Positions 1-8,623 of a DNA stretch of 47,607 nucleotides are shown piece by piece (the first letter of the stretch is position 1; each line of letters opens with the position of its first letter). The notes beneath the pieces were generated by a model. It was not told where the DNA came from. It worked only from the letters and a program-made list of their open reading frames with translations, and ran no database searches. This DNA is from an uncultured Bacilli bacterium. Lineage in GTDB: Bacteria; Bacillota_I; Bacilli_A; RF39; UBA660. The stretch covers positions 1-47,607 of the forward strand of contig CAKOMR010000009.1 in assembly GCA_934096705.1 (NCBI GenBank), given 5' to 3'. The position numbers were made by a program, and so were the translations under genes.

Positions 1-120
1 AATTAGGTTATGGTGTAGAATGCTTATTCATTAAGTACATAAGAATCCTAAAATAACTTATGTGATGCCCACCTGCGAGAGCGCGGGATTTTATCTAGCA
101 TAGACTATTTTTACTGGGTT
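1..120 (+). ncRNA. possible 3' part of a structured RNA, or terminator region, upstream of tcdA
   Basis: No coding frame is supported here. The stretch holds GC-richer islands (GCCCACC near 67 and GCGAGAGCGCGGG near 78) in very AT-rich DNA, and GCCCA near 67 can pair with TGGGT near 115 just before a T-run, like the closing stem of a small RNA with its terminator. In Bacillus subtilis, as I recall, a 6S RNA gene lies close to tcdA and rarA, both present here, so the 3' half of a 6S RNA is one reading. The 5' part is outside the window and I cannot confirm the family. Confidence 0.25.
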
Positions 121-138
121 TTTTAATAGGAGCATGAT

Positions 139-804
139 ATGGAAGAAAGGTTAATAAGATTATTCGGTATAGAAAATTTATCTTTACTTAAAACAAAAAA
201 TATTTTACTTGTGGGTATTGGTGGAGTAGGCTCTTTTTGCTTTGAAACATTAATTCGCTGTGGAATAAATAATATTACAGTTATTGATTTTGACACATAT
301 GAAGAAAGCAATTTAAATAGACAATTATATGCACTTCATAGCACTATTGGTAAAAAAAAGATTGATACAGCTTTAGAAAGAGCTAAGGATATTAATCCAA
401 ATTGTAATATAATTGTTTATGATGAGTTTTTAGATATAAGTAGTAATCTTGATTTTTCAAAATATGATTATATAATTGATGCATGCGATAGCGTTCCTGC
501 GAAAGTAAATATTATTTTAAAGGCAAAAGAACATGGTATTAAAGTAATAAGTAGTTTAGGCATTGGTAATAGAGTAAGACCTGAAATGGTACAAATAAGC
601 ACTTTAAAAGAGTCTTTAAGTGATCCTCTTGGTAAAAAACTAAATCATTATTTAGTAAAAAAATATAATTTTCTTGATGATGTTGTAGTTGTTAAAAGTA
701 ATGAAAAGCCTATTAAAAGTGAGCCTGTATCATCTTACGTATGTGTTACATCAATTGCAGGAATTTTACTTGCGGACTATGTTATAAAGGATATTATTAA
801 ATGA
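139..804 (+). CDS. tcdA: tRNA threonylcarbamoyladenosine dehydratase TcdA
   Basis: An E1-like, ATP-dependent enzyme of the ThiF/MoeB superfamily that cyclises t6A37 of ANN-decoding tRNAs to ct6A in the cytoplasm. The nucleotide-binding GIGGVG motif is at residues 26-31, followed by the FDTYEESNLNRQL segment and the DACDS strand/loop typical of the family; a DPLG segment near residue 160 matches the conserved C-terminal part. At 221 residues it is a little shorter than the 250-270 usual for the family. The ATG at 139 has an AGGAG ribosome site eight bases upstream. Its TGA stop overlaps the dxs ATG (ATGA), so the two are translationally coupled. Confidence 0.92.
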   Translation: MEERLIRLFGIENLSLLKTKNILLVGIGGVGSFCFETLIRCGINNITVIDFDTYEESNLNRQLYALHSTIGKKKIDTALERAKDINPNCNIIVYDEFLDISSNLDFSKYDYIIDACDSVPAKVNIILKAKEHGIKVISSLGIGNRVRPEMVQISTLKESLSDPLGKKLNHYLVKKYNFLDDVVVVKSNEKPIKSEPVSSYVCVTSIAGILLADYVIKDIIK

Positions 805-2666
805 TAGATTTAAAAAAAATAAAGAATCCAGATTTTCTAAAATCTATGAATAATGATGAATTAGAAAACCTTGGTAGTGAAATAAGAAATTTTATCATTG
901 AAAATGTATCTAATACCGGAGGTCATTTATCTTCGAATTTAGGAATAACCGATTTGACTATTGCTATGCTTAAAGTGTTTGACGCAAAAAAAGACAAAAT
1001 TATTTTTGATGTTGGCCATCAGTGTTATCCATATAAAATTCTTACTGGAAGAGCTGATAGATTTAATACTCTTCGAAAGTATCAAGGCTTAGATGGGTTT
1101 CAAAAGACGAATGAATCAAAATATGATCATTATGAAGCAGGTCATAGTTCAACATCTTTGTCTGTCGGACTTGGTTATGCAATTGCAAGAGACCTAGATA
1201 ATAAAAAGCATAATGTTATATGTGTTATCGGCGATGGTGCTATTGCAAACGGTCTTGCTTATGAAGCATTAAATCATATTGGAAATTCCAATACAAGACT
1301 TATAATCATTCTTAATGATAATGAAATGAGTATATCTCAAAATGTTGGGGCTATTCATAATTTGCTTGATCAAATTAGAGCAGGTAAATCATATAATAAA
1401 ACTAAAAAAAATACTAGAAATATCTTATATAAAACAAAAATCGGTTCTTTTGTTGGAGATATTTTAGATAGAACTAAAAATAATCTTAAAATGTTATATA
1501 CAAAAAATGGTGCTTTTTTTAATTATTTAGGACTTGAATATTACGGCCCAATTAATGGACATGACTATAAAGAAATGGTTAAGTACTTAGAAATAGTAAA
1601 AAATGAAGATAAACCTGTAATTTTACATGTTATTACTAAAAAAGGCTATGGTTATACGCCTGCCGAAAATGATAAAATAGGTTTATATCACGGCGTTAAT
1701 CCATTTAATATTAGTGATGGTAGTCCTAAGATTATTAATAATTTACCTTCCTATAGTGAAGTCATTAGTTCTTATGTTTTTAATTATGCAAAAAAAGATA
1801 AAGATATTATATGCATTACACCGGCGATGACAAATGGATCTAAACTGGAGATTATTAAAGAAAAACTTCCTAAACAATACATTGATGTTGGTATAAATGA
1901 GGAACATAGTATTTTATTAGCAGGTGCTCTTGCAATCAATAATAAAAAACCGATAGTATTTATGTACTCAACGTTTTTACAAAGAGGTTATGATGAGATT
2001 GTTCATGATATAGCAAGGATGAAACAAAAAGTAATTTTTTGCATTGATAGAGCAGGTTTTGTTTCTAGTGATGGTGATACTCATCAAGGACTATTTGATG
2101 TACCTTTTCTATTAGATATTCCTAATATGGTAGTTACAATGCCAAAAGATGCAGAAGAAGCTAATAGTTTATTAAATACAGCATTAAATTATAATGGACC
2201 ATTTACAATAAGATATCCAAAAATAAATTTAAAATATGCCTTTAATAGACCTAAAAGTTATGAAATTGGCACTTGGGAAGTTATTGGTAGTGGTGAAGAT
2301 GGAGTAGTGATTACCTACGGAGATTTTGTTAATAGAGCTATAAATATTTGCGATAGATTAAAAACTGATAATATTAATTTAATAATTATAAATGCTTTAT
2401 TCTTAAAACCTATGGATGAAAAAATGCTTAGTAAAATATTAAAGTATTATAATAAAGTATTTATATATGAAGAAAACTTTGTAAATAGCTCTTTAGGCTC
2501 TAAAATTTTAACTTATGCTGGTGAAAATAATTTTAATAATGAATTTTACTTATATGGAGTGCCAGAAAAGTTTATGTTTACTGCTTCAAGAGAAGAACTT
2601 ATAAAATTAAATTGCCTAGACGAAGAAACTATTTATAAAAAAATTAAGAGTGTATATAAAAAGTAA
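801..2666 (+). CDS. dxs: 1-deoxy-D-xylulose-5-phosphate synthase
   Basis: Thiamine-diphosphate enzyme that condenses pyruvate and glyceraldehyde 3-phosphate, the first step of the MEP isoprenoid pathway. The 621 residues match the family length. Visible hallmarks are DVGHQCYPYKILTGR near residue 75, EAGHSSTSLSVGLG near 112, the ThDP motif GDGAIANG with its downstream Asn (LNDNEMSIS), and the second-half signatures INEEHSILLAGALA and SDGDTHQGLFD. The start overlaps the tcdA stop by four bases. The final codons and stop lie inside the left arm of the shared terminator at 2661-2690. Confidence 0.96.
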   Translation: MIDLKKIKNPDFLKSMNNDELENLGSEIRNFIIENVSNTGGHLSSNLGITDLTIAMLKVFDAKKDKIIFDVGHQCYPYKILTGRADRFNTLRKYQGLDGFQKTNESKYDHYEAGHSSTSLSVGLGYAIARDLDNKKHNVICVIGDGAIANGLAYEALNHIGNSNTRLIIILNDNEMSISQNVGAIHNLLDQIRAGKSYNKTKKNTRNILYKTKIGSFVGDILDRTKNNLKMLYTKNGAFFNYLGLEYYGPINGHDYKEMVKYLEIVKNEDKPVILHVITKKGYGYTPAENDKIGLYHGVNPFNISDGSPKIINNLPSYSEVISSYVFNYAKKDKDIICITPAMTNGSKLEIIKEKLPKQYIDVGINEEHSILLAGALAINNKKPIVFMYSTFLQRGYDEIVHDIARMKQKVIFCIDRAGFVSSDGDTHQGLFDVPFLLDIPNMVVTMPKDAEEANSLLNTALNYNGPFTIRYPKINLKYAFNRPKSYEIGTWEVIGSGEDGVVITYGDFVNRAINICDRLKTDNINLIIINALFLKPMDEKMLSKILKYYNKVFIYEENFVNSSLGSKILTYAGENNFNNEFYLYGVPEKFMFTASREELIKLNCLDEETIYKKIKSVYKK

Positions 2667-2690
2667 GTAGAAATTAATCTCTACTTACTT
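2661..2690. terminator. bidirectional terminator between convergent dxs and gpsA
   Basis: An 11-bp perfect stem (AAGTAAGTAGA at 2661-2671 with TCTACTTACTT at 2680-2690) and an 8-base loop. A T-run follows on the plus strand (2689-2693) and A-rich sequence on the other side gives a T-run for leftward transcription. It serves both convergent genes and overlaps both coding ends, including both stop codons. Confidence 0.85.
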
Positions 2691-3662
2691 TTTATTTATA
2701 AGAAATTCTACTAAAGTATGAGGCTCTTTTTTATTATCAACTATATCATTTATAAGCTTAATAAGTTCAATATTTATATGATGCTTATCAAGTAGAACCA
2801 TAATAGTTTTTAATGTATAATATCCTTCAACTGTATGAGTGGATAAAAAGTCATCTATTTCTTTTTTATTTTTAGCGTTTCCTATAACGTAGCCAAATGA
2901 ATAATTACGACTTTTCGTAGACATACAAGTCATTAATAAATCTCCAACACCAGCAAAGGAAAGAATTGTTTTAGACTTACCTTTTAAAAATCTAATTAAA
3001 TCTTTTATATCATGAAGTGATTCATTAATTAAAAATGCTCTAGTACTTTCTGAGTATCCAAGGCCACCTAATATACCAGATGCTATTGCAATTATATTTT
3101 TTACACAGCCACATATTTGCACTCCAATTAAATCTTTGGATGGTCTTAATTTTAAAGTTTTGCCTGATAAAACATTCATGACTTTATTTTTACTTTTGTA
3201 ATTTGTTCCTGCAATTGCTAATGCTACAGGCTCATTTTGAAGCATGTCCACTGCAAATGTTGGACCTGAAATAACTGTAATATTTTTGGCTTTTAAAATA
3301 AATTTAATAACAGTTGAAAGTAGTTCACAACTATTTTCATCAATTCCTTTGCTTGCGATACATATAGTAGTTTTAGGATTATAGTAGGGAAGAATGTTTG
3401 ACGCTACAGAGCTTACATATTTTGATGCACAAGTAAAGAAAATTATTTCAGCGTTTTCTACAGCATCCTTTATATTTGATGTAACCTCAATATTTTCTGG
3501 TATACTATAATTTTCATAAATGCTTTTTAAATTATGTGTTTTTTGATATTCCGTTTCTTTTTCTTTGTCTTCAGTCCACATTACAATTTTGTGCTCATTT
3601 TGCGCAAGTTTGCTTGCTATTGCAAGACCATATACTCCAGTTCCTAATAGTGCTATTTTCAT
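2685..3662 (-). CDS. gpsA: NAD(P)H-dependent glycerol-3-phosphate dehydrogenase
   Basis: Reduces dihydroxyacetone phosphate to sn-glycerol 3-phosphate, the backbone for phospholipid synthesis. The Rossmann motif GTGVYG is at residues 7-12, followed by VMWTEDKE where the cofactor adenosine phosphate is read. The VISGPTFA stretch and the catalytic-Lys region CGCVKNIIAIASGI are typical, as is RAFLINESLHDI. At 325 residues it has normal length. The ATG overlaps the rarA stop by four bases (ATGA), so rarA and gpsA form an operon read leftwards. Confidence 0.95.
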   Translation of the reverse strand: MKIALLGTGVYGLAIASKLAQNEHKIVMWTEDKEKETEYQKTHNLKSIYENYSIPENIEVTSNIKDAVENAEIIFFTCASKYVSSVASNILPYYNPKTTICIASKGIDENSCELLSTVIKFILKAKNITVISGPTFAVDMLQNEPVALAIAGTNYKSKNKVMNVLSGKTLKLRPSKDLIGVQICGCVKNIIAIASGILGGLGYSESTRAFLINESLHDIKDLIRFLKGKSKTILSFAGVGDLLMTCMSTKSRNYSFGYVIGNAKNKKEIDDFLSTHTVEGYYTLKTIMVLLDKHHINIELIKLINDIVDNKKEPHTLVEFLINKK

Positions 3663-4858
3663 TTTTTTCCAGTCCTTTCATAAAATACTTTATTTAAACC
3701 ATTTTCTATATTATTATTTTGTGGGATATAATACTTAACTCCTTGATATTCATTTGGCAAATAATTTTGTTTAACATAATGATTATGATAATTATGTGGG
3801 TATAAATAATCTTTCGAATTAGTTTTGATATTACTAGGTATTTTTGTAGCTCCCTTTAAATTTAAATCACTAATTGCTTTTTCAATAGCAAGTGTTGTAC
3901 TATTACTTTTCGGAGATAAAGCCATTTCAGTAACAATATTTGCAAGTATTATTTGTGCTTCAGGAAGTCCAACTCTTTCACTTGCATTTATTGCACTATC
4001 AAGTCTTGGTCCAATTCCCGGATTTGCAAGGCCGATATCTTCGTAAGCAATAACTGATAATCTTCTTTCAATCGAGTCTAAATCTCCAGCATATAAAAGT
4101 CTTGCTAAATAATGTAAAGATGCATCTACATCACTTCCCCTTATAGATTTCTGCAAAGCACTTAGTGCATCATAATGTCCATCATCGCTATCATCAATAA
4201 AAACGTTTGATTTACTAGCTATTTCAAGAATACTTTCTTTAGTTATTTTTATATTTTTAAAAGCATAATAACTTATTTCTAATAAATTATATGCATATCT
4301 TAAATCACCACCTGCAATTTTTGAAATAGCAGATAATGCTTCTTCGTCAATATTTATATTATCTAATTTAAGTATTGCTTTTTTTAATCCTTTTAAAATA
4401 TCTTCCTGGCTAAGAGGGTGAAGCTCAAATATTGTACATCTACTTCTTATAGCAGGATTTACTTTTAAATATGGATTCGAGGTAGTAAGACCTATTAAAA
4501 TAATCGTTCCATTTTCTAAAAATGGTAATAATATATCTTGTTTATCCTTATTCATTCGATGAATTTCATCAATAATAATAATTTTTTGCCCATTTAGTCT
4601 GGCATCATTCATTGCCATTTCAAAATCAGCTTTATTATTTTGAGTTGCATTTAAAAATTCAAAAGGCATATCCATTTCATAGGCTATTACTTTTGCTAAA
4701 GTTGTTTTTCCAATTCCCGGGTTACCATATAATATAAGAGAAAACATTTTCTTATTTTCAATTAAATTATATAGAACCTTTCCTTTACCAATTAAATGTT
4801 CTTGCCCTAAAACATCGTTAATGTTTTTAGGCCTTAATTCATCTGCTAATAATTTCAT
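3659..4858 (-). CDS. rarA: replication-associated recombination protein A (RarA/MgsA), AAA+ ATPase
   Basis: A clamp-loader-like AAA+ ATPase that acts at stalled forks. Walker A GNPGIGKT is at residues 45-52 and Walker B IIIIDEIHRM ends near residue 102 with D97/E98; a sensor-1 segment (GLTTSNP) and AIRSRC follow. The C-terminal half carries the MgsA-type helical domain (SALQKSIRGSDVDASLHYLARLL begins near residue 240). The 399 residues are slightly short of the usual 420-450. The promoter at 4873-4901 faces leftwards. The ribosome site before ATG 4858 is weak (AAGATGA). Confidence 0.94.
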   Translation of the reverse strand: MKLLADELRPKNINDVLGQEHLIGKGKVLYNLIENKKMFSLILYGNPGIGKTTLAKVIAYEMDMPFEFLNATQNNKADFEMAMNDARLNGQKIIIIDEIHRMNKDKQDILLPFLENGTIILIGLTTSNPYLKVNPAIRSRCTIFELHPLSQEDILKGLKKAILKLDNINIDEEALSAISKIAGGDLRYAYNLLEISYYAFKNIKITKESILEIASKSNVFIDDSDDGHYDALSALQKSIRGSDVDASLHYLARLLYAGDLDSIERRLSVIAYEDIGLANPGIGPRLDSAINASERVGLPEAQIILANIVTEMALSPKSNSTTLAIEKAISDLNLKGATKIPSNIKTNSKDYLYPHNYHNHYVKQNYLPNEYQGVKYYIPQNNNIENGLNKVFYERTGKK

Positions 4859-4872
4859 AATTCATCTTTTCT

Positions 4873-4923
4873 ATTATATCATCATATACTAAATTTGACT
4901 ATTGTTTTAATTTGTGGTATTAT
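4873..4923. promoter_or_regulatory. divergent promoters with overlapping -35 boxes (rarA leftwards, unknown operon rightwards)
   Basis: Rightward: TTGACT at 4895-4900, 17-base spacer, TATTAT at 4918-4923, start near 4930. Leftward: TATAAT on the minus strand at 4873-4878, 17-base spacer, and a weaker -35 (TAGTCA) at 4896-4901. The two -35 boxes occupy the same bases on opposite strands, so the two polymerases should exclude each other. The rightward promoter also shows that the in-frame TTG at 4895 cannot be the start of the next gene. Confidence 0.7.
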
Positions 4924-4951
4924 ACGTTTTACAAAAAAGGGGGATATAAAT

Positions 4952-5512
4952 ATGGAGATTTCTGCCTTAAAAGATAATATATATAATGTAATAAAAGATT
5001 TTTATATATCATCTAGTGATGATAAGAATGGGATGTTAGATCTTGCTTCAATGCAAAGAGTATTTTTGTGCGATGGTAGTTTCATATTAGTTAGTAACGA
5101 TAAAATAAGTGTTTTGGACAGTCAAAACCAAGTATTTCAATATTATTTATTTGATAATGCTAAAGAAATATTTAAGAGTATTACCATGAGATTTGATGAT
5201 AAGCAGGTTATCATTACATTTACTAAAGCATTAAGCGAAAATGATGAAATAGTGATAAAAACTCAAGGGGCACTTATGGAAAAAAGTGGAAGTAATAGCA
5301 TAGGTATAAGCGATGGCGTAATCGGAGATGATTTAATTAGCACTTTAATTGCTATTCAAAAAACTGGCTATGCTTTTATATTAAATATTAATGCCATGGA
5401 TAGAGTTGTTTCAAATCAAGAAGCTCTTTTAAGTGATGTGAGTAGTTGTGAAAATAAAATGCTTGCAACAATAAATGGTGACTTATCTCGCCGAAGAACA
5501 AAAAAGGATTAA
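4952..5512 (+). CDS. unrecognised cytoplasmic protein, first gene of the metallopeptidase operon
   Basis: 186 residues, family not recognised. The ATG at 4952 is chosen because it has a strong AAAAGGGGG ribosome site eight bases upstream and the promoter -10 ends at 4923; an in-frame TTG further upstream lies in the promoter. No signal peptide or membrane segment. The N-terminal third is mixed alpha/beta (KISVLDSQNQVFQYYLF), the middle has short beta strands (KQVIITFTKALS), and the end is basic (LSRRRTKKD). The next gene starts three bases after its stop, so the two are co-transcribed. No function can be assigned. Confidence 0.75.
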   Translation: MEISALKDNIYNVIKDFYISSSDDKNGMLDLASMQRVFLCDGSFILVSNDKISVLDSQNQVFQYYLFDNAKEIFKSITMRFDDKQVIITFTKALSENDEIVIKTQGALMEKSGSNSIGISDGVIGDDLISTLIAIQKTGYAFILNINAMDRVVSNQEALLSDVSSCENKMLATINGDLSRRRTKKD

Positions 5513-5515
5513 TAT

Positions 5516-6250
5516 ATGGAAGCATTAGGAATTGCAAACTGTAATCTTTCAAATATAGATTATAAAATTGGCACAAAAATATTAAATGCTTTAGCTAATA
5601 TTGACGAAAGATATCCAGGAAGTATTAAAAGAATAGATTATATTGGAGATATCAAAAGTACAATTATAGAAAAAAATAGAGTTGCAAAAAGTGTTGATAA
5701 TCAAAGTAAAGATTATTCGAGAAAAGAAATTACTGATGTATTAGATACTTCTTTATTTGTTAGTTTATACTCATATCAAGTTCACGAAAATAAATCTTAT
5801 TCCAGTTTTTTAGATTTAATTTTAGATTCAAATCCATATTTTGTGGGCCTTGGAATAAGTAAAAATATGTCACTACATAAATATCGTGATATATTACTTA
5901 AATATAGAGCAACTAATTATAGCTATTCAACGTCTATAGAATCTTGTATTTATCATGAATTCGGCCACGTATTTGAAAGACTTTTTTGTTTTGATTTAAA
6001 CCCATATTTTATGGAAAAAATTCGAGAATTCATGGCTGATAAATCAAAAAACTATCCTAAAATGGCGCTTTTAAGTGAAAGCGAATTTATTGCTGAATGT
6101 TTTGCTAAATATATGGTAGATCCGAATTTCAATGATGCTGTTAACTTTGTAGGGACACAAATTGATGAATTTTATAATTTATTAAAAAATTCTACCTTAT
6201 TTAGGCAAAATAAAACCTACAGAACAAGGGTGCTTAAAATTGCTATATAA
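5516..6250 (+). CDS. HExxH zinc metallopeptidase-like protein of unknown role
   Basis: 244 residues with a clear zinc-protease motif, HEFGH at residues 147-151, in the helix CIYHEFGHVFE. About 40 residues downstream comes SESEFIAECFAKYM (187-200), whose E190 or E194 is well placed as a third zinc ligand. HExGH followed by an S/E-rich EFxAExF helix resembles the gluzincin arrangement of lethal-factor/Pro-Pro-endopeptidase-type enzymes; that likeness is inference. There is no signal peptide, so it acts in the cytoplasm unless exported otherwise. It is the middle of three co-directional genes (ribosome site AAAGGA). Confidence 0.75.
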   Translation: MEALGIANCNLSNIDYKIGTKILNALANIDERYPGSIKRIDYIGDIKSTIIEKNRVAKSVDNQSKDYSRKEITDVLDTSLFVSLYSYQVHENKSYSSFLDLILDSNPYFVGLGISKNMSLHKYRDILLKYRATNYSYSTSIESCIYHEFGHVFERLFCFDLNPYFMEKIREFMADKSKNYPKMALLSESEFIAECFAKYMVDPNFNDAVNFVGTQIDEFYNLLKNSTLFRQNKTYRTRVLKIAI

Positions 6251-6263
6251 ATGGAGGACATTT

Positions 6264-7055
6264 ATGAAAAGAATTAATGCATTAGAAAATATTGAAAGAA
6301 AGTTATTAGCAAATTATAGAGAATTAAATTACCTTTTGATGGATAGCCAAACGGAATCTTTTTTATTTTCTCAGTTATTAAAGGAAACTAAATTATTATA
6401 TGGTTTACAAGAAAATATAATTTCTTCTTTTTCTGTAGAAGAAATTCAAGATATGATATCTCATTTTAAATATTTTGATGAAATTCAAGATATAAATATT
6501 AAAACGCGTATCACAAGACTTTTTTTAGAACAATATATATTAGTCTCAAATGAAGAAAGTGAGTTTTTAATTAATAAGGAAAATGCTACATATCATATGC
6601 TTGAAGCTTTAAAAAAGACTTATTTAGCTATATTTTTTGATGATGAGTTAAAAGAAATTGACTGGAGTTTTCAAAATGCTTTGGAAAAAGAATTTTATAC
6701 TTATCTTATTTCAGTTATGTTAATAAACTCTAAAATTGAAAAACTTGTAATAACAAATAATTTTGATATAAACAAATGTGCTATTCCCAAACTTGATGGT
6801 GATTTTCAAGCAAATAGTTTTAATCTATGTAGATTATTAGTAACCGAAAGAAGCAATAATAATGAGGAAATAATGAATCCAAATGGAGTAGTAGAAATGC
6901 TTTATATTAGTTTTTTATTAGAATCTTATTTAAATGATTTATCGCAAGATGGTATAATGCAATTAAAAGATTTTATTTCATATGTATCAGGAAGATTTAC
7001 TAATCCATATTTAAATGTATTTTTAGAGAAACTAAATGGTTTTTCTAGGAAATAA
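6264..7055 (+). CDS. unrecognised helical protein, third gene of the metallopeptidase operon
   Basis: 263 residues, not recognised. The ATG at 6264 has a GGAGG site seven bases upstream, whereas the earlier in-frame start at 6240 overlaps the previous gene with no ribosome site. The protein is predicted almost wholly alpha-helical (long Leu/Ile/Glu/Lys helices), with no signal peptide or transmembrane segment. It follows the peptidase gene by 13 bases and could be its partner or substrate; nothing in the sequence shows which. Confidence 0.7.
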   Translation: MKRINALENIERKLLANYRELNYLLMDSQTESFLFSQLLKETKLLYGLQENIISSFSVEEIQDMISHFKYFDEIQDINIKTRITRLFLEQYILVSNEESEFLINKENATYHMLEALKKTYLAIFFDDELKEIDWSFQNALEKEFYTYLISVMLINSKIEKLVITNNFDINKCAIPKLDGDFQANSFNLCRLLVTERSNNNEEIMNPNGVVEMLYISFLLESYLNDLSQDGIMQLKDFISYVSGRFTNPYLNVFLEKLNGFSRK

Positions 7056-7084
7056 TTGTATTATTTAACTTATTATAATATAAT
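7056..7084 (+). promoter_or_regulatory. promoter of the 7109 gene
   Basis: TTGTAT at 7056-7061, 17-base spacer, consensus TATAAT at 7079-7084; predicted start near 7091. A GGAGG ribosome site follows at about 7099. It lies directly after the stop of the third operon gene, so the 7109 gene has its own promoter. Confidence 0.6.
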
Positions 7085-7108
7085 AGACTATAAATTCGGA
7101 GGGTTATT

Positions 7109-7669
7109 ATGAATTATGACATAGAGACAGAAATATTAAAATCTAATTATTTAATCTACTTAACTATGTTAAATAAAAAAAGTTCTAATAATATAGTTAA
7201 AACAGGAAATGAAAATTTTGATAATTTATATACATTAACTAAAATATTATTTGAGACAATTATTCCATTATATGGAAATGTCTCTGAAATGGAAAATTAT
7301 ATATTTACGGCGATGCTTCCTGCATTAAATAAAGTATCTGATTTAAATAGTTTTGTTTTATTTGCTTTAGAATTTTTAAGTAATATTTCAAAAAAATATA
7401 GTTCAGTAAAACTTTCTGTAGCACGAGCTGCCTATTTGGGTGCTACAAATGACGTTGTTTCATTTTTAAGTAGTTATATTTCATTTCAAAAAAATGTAAT
7501 TAACTCGCTTAATGTTTTTTTAGATGACAATGAAAAAGTTGATATAAGTTCTTACCAAAACAATCTAAATGATTTTTATTTTCTACAAGCAGAAATACAT
7601 AGAATATATAGCATTTTGCTTTCTAAAGCAAGAGATAACGTAATAATTATTTATACAACGCTAAAATAG
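7109..7669 (+). CDS. unrecognised helical protein with its own promoter
   Basis: 186 residues, family not recognised. ATG 7109 is preceded by GGAGGG. The sequence is nearly all helix (FDNLYTLTKILFETIIPLYG, SVKLSVARAAYLGATNDV), without charged-cluster coiled coil, signal peptide or membrane span. Its general look is like the preceding 263-residue protein, which may mean a distant relationship. A strong terminator follows immediately, so the gene is a single-gene unit or the last gene of the block. Confidence 0.7.
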   Translation: MNYDIETEILKSNYLIYLTMLNKKSSNNIVKTGNENFDNLYTLTKILFETIIPLYGNVSEMENYIFTAMLPALNKVSDLNSFVLFALEFLSNISKKYSSVKLSVARAAYLGATNDVVSFLSSYISFQKNVINSLNVFLDDNEKVDISSYQNNLNDFYFLQAEIHRIYSILLSKARDNVIIIYTTLK

Positions 7670-7700
7670 TTTTAAAAGTTGATTAAAACTATTTTTTTTT
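7663..7700 (+). terminator. intrinsic terminator after the 7109 gene
   Basis: A 13-bp perfect stem, AAAATAGTTTTAA (7663-7675) with TTAAAACTATTTT (7683-7695), a 7-base loop, then a T-run to 7700. The left arm overlaps the stop codon of the 7109 gene, and the loop and right arm contain the -35 box of the next promoter. Confidence 0.85.
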
Positions 7701-7707
7701 ATATAAT
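7679..7707 (+). promoter_or_regulatory. xerC/D promoter placing +1 on the ATG
   Basis: TTGATT at 7679-7684, exact 17-base spacer, TATAAT at 7702-7707. The usual +1, seven bases after the -10, is 7714, the A of the xer ATG. No ribosome site exists between -10 and ATG (bases TAGTTT... only), so the mRNA is expected to be leaderless. Confidence 0.6.
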
Positions 7708-7713
7708 TAGTTT

Positions 7714-8595
7714 ATGAAAAATATTGAACATAATATTGATAAATATATTGATTATTTAAAATACGAACGTAAATTAAGTAGTAATACTATATCATCTTAT
7801 TATGATAATTTAAAAAAATTTTATTTGCATTTTGAAAATAAAAATATTTTGAATTTAAGTACAGATGAAATAAGGGATTTTTTATATGATGATAGTGTTT
7901 TGGCTAGAACAAGAGCACATTATCTAACCGTTTTAAATTCATTTTATAATTATTTAATAAGTGAAAATATAACTAATTATAATCCTACGGAAACAATTAA
8001 GCTTCCAAAACTTGCAAAAAAGTTGCCAGAATTTTTAACCATTGAAGAAGTCGATAAACTTCTTAATATAAATCCGGTTAAAATATATGATTATCGAAAT
8101 ATAGCTATGCTAGAAACATTGTATGCTACAGGAGTAAGGGTTAGTGAACTTTGCAATATGAAATTATCAGATATAAATTATGATGATTGCACTATAAAAA
8201 TATTCGGTAAAGGGAAAAAGGAAAGGATTGTTCCTATAAATGAAAGTTCATACAAAGCTTTGACTGAATACATAAATAGCTATAGGTCATTTTTATTAAA
8301 ATCTAAAACTAGCGAATACGTTTTTATAAATAATTTTGGCAATCCTATTAGTAGGGTAGGTTTTTTCAAAATATTAAAAAAAGTATGTAATGATGCCGGA
8401 ATTCAAAAAGATGTGTCCCCACATACATTAAGGCATTCTTTTGCCACACATTTACTTAATAATGGTGCAAATCTTAGAGTAATTCAACAACTTTTAGGTC
8501 ATAGTAATATTACAACGACCCAAATATATTCCCACTTATCTAATGAATCATTAAAAAACGATTATAAATTTCACCCAAGAAATAAGGAAGACTAA
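7714..8595 (+). CDS. xerD: XerC/XerD-family tyrosine recombinase
   Basis: 293 residues, the size of host XerC/D. The N-terminal SAM-like DNA-binding domain spans about 1-100 (YLKYERKLSSNTISSYYDNL). The catalytic set is complete: R142 (ATGVRVSEL), the beta-hairpin Lys in GKGKKERIVP, H237-x-x-R240 (HTLRHSFATHL), the LGHSN histidine and nucleophile Y272 (QIYSHLS). It should resolve chromosome dimers at dif, a candidate of which lies 3 kb downstream at 11605. C versus D is not decidable by eye. No ribosome site precedes the ATG; see the promoter entry. Confidence 0.88.
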   Translation: MKNIEHNIDKYIDYLKYERKLSSNTISSYYDNLKKFYLHFENKNILNLSTDEIRDFLYDDSVLARTRAHYLTVLNSFYNYLISENITNYNPTETIKLPKLAKKLPEFLTIEEVDKLLNINPVKIYDYRNIAMLETLYATGVRVSELCNMKLSDINYDDCTIKIFGKGKKERIVPINESSYKALTEYINSYRSFLLKSKTSEYVFINNFGNPISRVGFFKILKKVCNDAGIQKDVSPHTLRHSFATHLLNNGANLRVIQQLLGHSNITTTQIYSHLSNESLKNDYKFHPRNKED

Positions 8596-8615
8596 AAAAG
8601 CTTCCTTATTTTTTT
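8581..8615 (+). terminator. terminator of the xer gene
   Basis: A 10-bp perfect stem, AATAAGGAAG (8581-8590) with CTTCCTTATT (8601-8610), then a T-run. It overlaps the last codons of the xer gene and also lies just past the stop of the leftward SNAR-repeat gene. Confidence 0.85.
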
Positions 8616-8623
8616 ACGCAATA

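Noticed and set aside
139..804. Mycoplasma-type code (TGA = Trp)
   Set aside because: TGA ends tcdA and several phage genes cleanly, and Trp is written TGG throughout.
4895..4951. TTG start giving a 205-residue version of the 4952 gene
   Set aside because: This TTG is the first part of the -35 box of the promoter that transcribes the gene; the ATG at 4952 has a strong ribosome site.
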